Shown: piece by piece, positions 61,753-64,000 of the stretch | Layout: every line of letters starts with the position of its first letter | Numbering within the stretch: the first letter of the stretch is position 1 | From: Streptomyces sp. NBC_01197 | GTDB taxonomy: Bacteria > Actinomycetota > Actinomycetes > Streptomycetales > Streptomycetaceae | Direction: 5' to 3' | Length of the DNA stretch: 64,000 bases | Assembly: GCF_036010505.1 (NCBI RefSeq) | Contig: NZ_CP108569.1 | Span: 1,488,001-1,552,000, forward strand | Notes under the pieces: model-generated | The model's input: only the letters and a program-made list of their open reading frames with translations | Database searches by the model: none | What the model was told of the DNA's origin: nothing | Position numbers and translations under genes: made by a program

Positions 61753-62394
61753 ATGAAGCCCGCAGCCCCGAAACCCGCCGAGGACCGCCGCGTCCGCCGC
61801 ACCCGCCACGCACTGCGCTCGGCTCTCGTCGGTCTCGTCCTGGACCACGGATTCCACTCGATCACCGTGGAGGAGCTCACCGAGCGCGCCGACGTCGCCC
61901 GCGCCACCTTCTACGCCCACTACCGCGACAAGGAGGACCTGCTCGTCGACGTCGTACGGGAACTCGCCGCGGACCGGGAACGGCTACTGCCCGCCATCGA
62001 ACAGGCCCAGGCCCAGGGCTTCACCGGCCTGCCGGTTCTGTACATCTTCCAGCACGCGGAACAGGAGAAGCCCGTCTACCAGGTCATCCTCCGGGGCGAG
62101 GGGGACGGCCGGGCGCTGCGGGAGTTCACCGAGATCACCTGCAACCGCGTCGAGCGCCTCTTCCGCGAACGCGCCGGAGAGCTCGGCGTCACCCCGCGCA
62201 TCCCCTTCGACGTCATCGCGCGGGCATGGACGGGCGAGCTCATCGGGATGCTGACCTGGTGGGTGGAGAACGACACGGGATACAGCGCCGCCGAGATCAC
62301 CGGGCATCTGCGGGACCTGTCCGTGTACGGGCGGGTGTGGGCCTCGGGACTGGCCCCGTCGGACGCACCGGGAGCCGTCGACAGCACACCCTGA
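61753..62394 (+). CDS. TetR family transcriptional regulator (divergent)
   Basis: A 213-residue TetR-type repressor with TRHALRSALVGLVLDHGFHSITVEELTERADVARATFYAHYRDKEDL as DNA-binding domain (residues 15-60) and a C-terminal TetR_C-like domain. ATG at 61753 gives MKPAAPKPAEDRRVRRT; upstream in-frame codons lie in the promoter. It is separated by 130 bp from the divergent ligase operon, which it probably represses in response to an acyl-CoA or the free acid. Confidence 0.88.
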   Translation: MKPAAPKPAEDRRVRRTRHALRSALVGLVLDHGFHSITVEELTERADVARATFYAHYRDKEDLLVDVVRELAADRERLLPAIEQAQAQGFTGLPVLYIFQHAEQEKPVYQVILRGEGDGRALREFTEITCNRVERLFRERAGELGVTPRIPFDVIARAWTGELIGMLTWWVENDTGYSAAEITGHLRDLSVYGRVWASGLAPSDAPGAVDSTP

Positions 62395-62446
62395 CCGTCC
62401 TCATCGCGCCGACTACTTCACATTTATCAGACACTTTGTATGGTAA

Positions 62447-62469
62447 CTATCGGTACTTCAGACCGATAG
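62447..62469. promoter_or_regulatory. Inverted repeat overlapping the ribosome-binding site of the hydrolase
   Basis: CTATCGGT (62447-62454) and ACCGATAG (62462-62469) are perfect 8-bp arms with a 7-nt spacer. The right arm overlaps the AGGAG ribosome-binding site of the gene at 62480. It could be a protein operator (TetR or Lrp) or an RNA hairpin that hides the ribosome-binding site. Confidence 0.5.
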
Positions 62470-62479
62470 GAGTGAGCGC

Positions 62480-63691
62480 ATGACGCAGCCGGTGGAGATG
62501 TCCTCGTTGGCGGACCTCGTCTGGGCACGAGGTTTCACGGATCCGGCGTGGGTGCGCCGGCACAATGCCGCAGGCCGTGAGACGGTGCCCAGCCGCCGCG
62601 TCTGGCGTGGCCGGGGCCGGCCCCTTGAACTGCCCGTGGCAGAGCGGGACTCCGGCATCGGCAGTCTCCGGCTCACCACGCCGGACGGCCGCGAGATCCC
62701 ACTCCCCGAGGTGTTCGCCGCGGCCGAGACGGATGCCTTCGTCGTCCTCCACCGGGGCACCGTCGTCCACGAGACCTACCTGCACGGCTACGAGGCCCAC
62801 GTGCCGCACTTCAACGCCTCGGCGGCGAAGTCGTACATAGGCTTGCTTGCCGCGGTACTCGCACACGAGGGACTGCTCGACCGGACGGCCCGGGTCACCA
62901 CGTACGTCCCCGAACTGGCGGGCACCGCCTTCGGCGAGGCCGAGGTCGGCCACCTGCTCCACATGGGCACGCAGATGAGCTACGCGGGCCGCCCCTACGA
63001 CAAGGGGCTCGAAGCCCAGCGTTACGCCGCCATTCTCGCCCCGCGACTGCGCCCGTACGGCTACACGGGCCCGGCGACCATCCGCGAACACCTCGCCACC
63101 GCACGGACGACCGGCGCCCCCGGCAGCGGGTTCCGCTACGAGAACGGCAATGTGGAGGCGCTCGCCGAAGTCCTGCGCCGGATCACCGGAACGACCACCT
63201 CCGCGTTGCTGTCCGAACTCCTCTGGTCCCGCATCGGGGCGGAGGAGGACGCCTTCTACATCCTGGACTCCGAAGGCGCCGAGGCCGCCTGCGGCGGTTT
63301 CAGTGCGACGGCGCGGGACGTGGCCAGGCTAGGCGAGATGATCCGCTGCGGCGGCGCGGCCGGCGACCGGCAGGTGGTGCCGGAATCCGTCGCCGCCGCC
63401 ATCACCACCTCGGTCCCGGAGTACACCCGGCGCGTCCGCTTCCCCGCCGCCCCCGCGACCACGCCCGCAACCCTCTCGTACCACGACCTGTGGTGGATCC
63501 CGAACGACCCGCACGGCTCCTTCATGGCCAGCGGCATCCACGGCCAGCGCCTGTTCGTCTCACCCGGACTCGACCTCGTCATCGTGCACTTCGCCTCACA
63601 GGTCATGTCACCCGCGGTGCCACAAGTCCCCCTGATCGAGGCGTTCCTGCTGGTGGGCGCCCACCTCAACGGCGCGCGCCCCAACAGCTGA
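62480..63691 (+). CDS. Beta-lactamase-fold serine hydrolase
   Basis: A 403-residue class C beta-lactamase/DD-peptidase-like hydrolase, closest by pattern to 6-aminohexanoate-dimer hydrolases and esterases. Catalytic SxxK is visible as SAAK (about residue 114-117) and the Tyr-x-Asn motif as YENGN (about residue 220). The third KTG-like element appears as HGQR in GIHGQRLFVSPG. No signal peptide, so it is cytoplasmic. ATG at 62480 follows AGGAG. It probably cleaves an amide or ester. It converges with an Lrp/AsnC gene downstream. Confidence 0.85.
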   Translation: MTQPVEMSSLADLVWARGFTDPAWVRRHNAAGRETVPSRRVWRGRGRPLELPVAERDSGIGSLRLTTPDGREIPLPEVFAAAETDAFVVLHRGTVVHETYLHGYEAHVPHFNASAAKSYIGLLAAVLAHEGLLDRTARVTTYVPELAGTAFGEAEVGHLLHMGTQMSYAGRPYDKGLEAQRYAAILAPRLRPYGYTGPATIREHLATARTTGAPGSGFRYENGNVEALAEVLRRITGTTTSALLSELLWSRIGAEEDAFYILDSEGAEAACGGFSATARDVARLGEMIRCGGAAGDRQVVPESVAAAITTSVPEYTRRVRFPAAPATTPATLSYHDLWWIPNDPHGSFMASGIHGQRLFVSPGLDLVIVHFASQVMSPAVPQVPLIEAFLLVGAHLNGARPNS

Positions 63692-63738
63692 AGGCAGCCC
63701 GGCCACCCTGGTAGCCGAGTTCCGCCGAGCGGCCCCGG

Positions 63739-64000
63739 CTACCAGGGGGCGATCGGCTGCACTCCCACCCGGCGCCCCTCCGCGTCGAGCAGATGGCCCA
63801 TGCGTTTGACCGTGTGCAGGCCGACGATGCGGTCGGTCACCGTGAGGGTGGGCAGCCGGGCGCACAGGGCGGTCTCACGGCGCTGGATGTCACCGAGGTC
63901 GTGCACCCAGAGCGTGGCGAAGATGTTCGCGGGGCCGGTCACGGCCGCCACCAGGCGGCATTCCGGCAGGGCGACCAGGGTGCGGTGGACGGTGCCGATG
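63739..64000 (-). CDS. Lrp/AsnC family regulator, partial
   Basis: The 3' end of a leftward gene that begins outside the window. The visible ~86 residues (VAAVTGPANIFATLWVHDLGDIQRRETALCARLPTL and GLHTVKRMGHLLDAEGRRVG) form the RAM ligand-binding domain of an AsnC-type regulator, ending in TAG at 63739. The DNA-binding part is not seen. It may regulate the convergent serine hydrolase or an off-window neighbour. Confidence 0.75.
   Translation of the reverse strand, partial: IGTVHRTLVALPECRLVAAVTGPANIFATLWVHDLGDIQRRETALCARLPTLTVTDRIVGLHTVKRMGHLLDAEGRRVGVQPIAPW

Overview
This window is high-GC DNA (dense G/C third positions, many GTG and TTG starts, ATGA/GTGA stop-start overlaps) from an actinomycete, almost certainly a Streptomyces chromosome. 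The strongest taxonomic marker is a complete high-affinity group 1h [NiFe]-hydrogenase (hhy/hyp) locus with its actinobacterial accessory genes. The secreted DUF4232 proteins, an eukaryote-like Ser/Thr kinase and the dense population of MFS transporters and one-component regulators agree with this. No rRNA, tRNA or CRISPR array was seen.

Layout. (1) 1-6003: a catabolic cluster with class II aldolase, MFS importer, M20 amidohydrolase, an amidohydrolase relic, an FMN-dependent alpha-hydroxy acid oxidase and an SDR, tightly packed on the + strand. (2) 6016-20687: the hydrogenase locus. hypBA run leftward. A divergent promoter drives a roughly 13-kb rightward operon: hhyS, hhyL, an Fe-S protein (NifU plus Rieske-like), DUF5947, DUF6084, a 476-aa conserved protein, a 39-aa membrane peptide, the large-subunit endopeptidase, a HypC-HypF fusion, a second HypC, HypD, HypE and DUF6390. 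Together they make, mature and probably wire up an enzyme that oxidises trace atmospheric H2 to feed the respiratory chain.

(3) 20761-34053: an accessory island. Two nearly identical IS630-family copies in inverted orientation (22300-23459 and 31891-33050) bracket about 8.4 kb of foreign cargo: a geranylgeranyl-reductase-like gene cut by the IS, a squalene/phytoene-synthase-like gene with an ABC exporter, a frameshifted large tyrosine recombinase, an aminoglycoside-phosphotransferase-family gene, a 17-codon relic of a ku gene and a small RHH/PIN-like toxin-antitoxin pair. Outside the two ISs lie a frameshifted FAD monooxygenase (leftward) and an Lrp/AsnC regulator (rightward). Joining the outer flanks restores a short divergent intergenic region with a plausible promoter, so the whole 10.75 kb looks like a composite insertion that separated a regulator from its target.

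(4) 34091-45498: LysR and TetR regulators beside an amine or nucleobase-type catabolic operon (NCS1 permease, aldehyde dehydrogenase, M20 deacylase, class III aminotransferase, APC permease), then a GntR regulator with a CynX-type exporter. (5) 45608-53883: FUSC-type exporter with its MarR regulator, two divergent MFS transporters, and two DUF4232 secreted proteins. (6) 53949-57022: a Ser/Thr kinase divergent from an ECF-like sigma factor, and an Rrf2 regulator with a palindromic operator candidate. (7) 57349-64000: a leftward operon of acyl-CoA ligase, acyl-CoA dehydrogenase and MFS transporter with a divergent TetR, then a beta-lactamase-fold serine hydrolase and the 3' end of another Lrp/AsnC regulator that leaves the window.

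Everything is read by eye from the sequence. Family names come from recognised motifs and remembered family consensus, not from searches.
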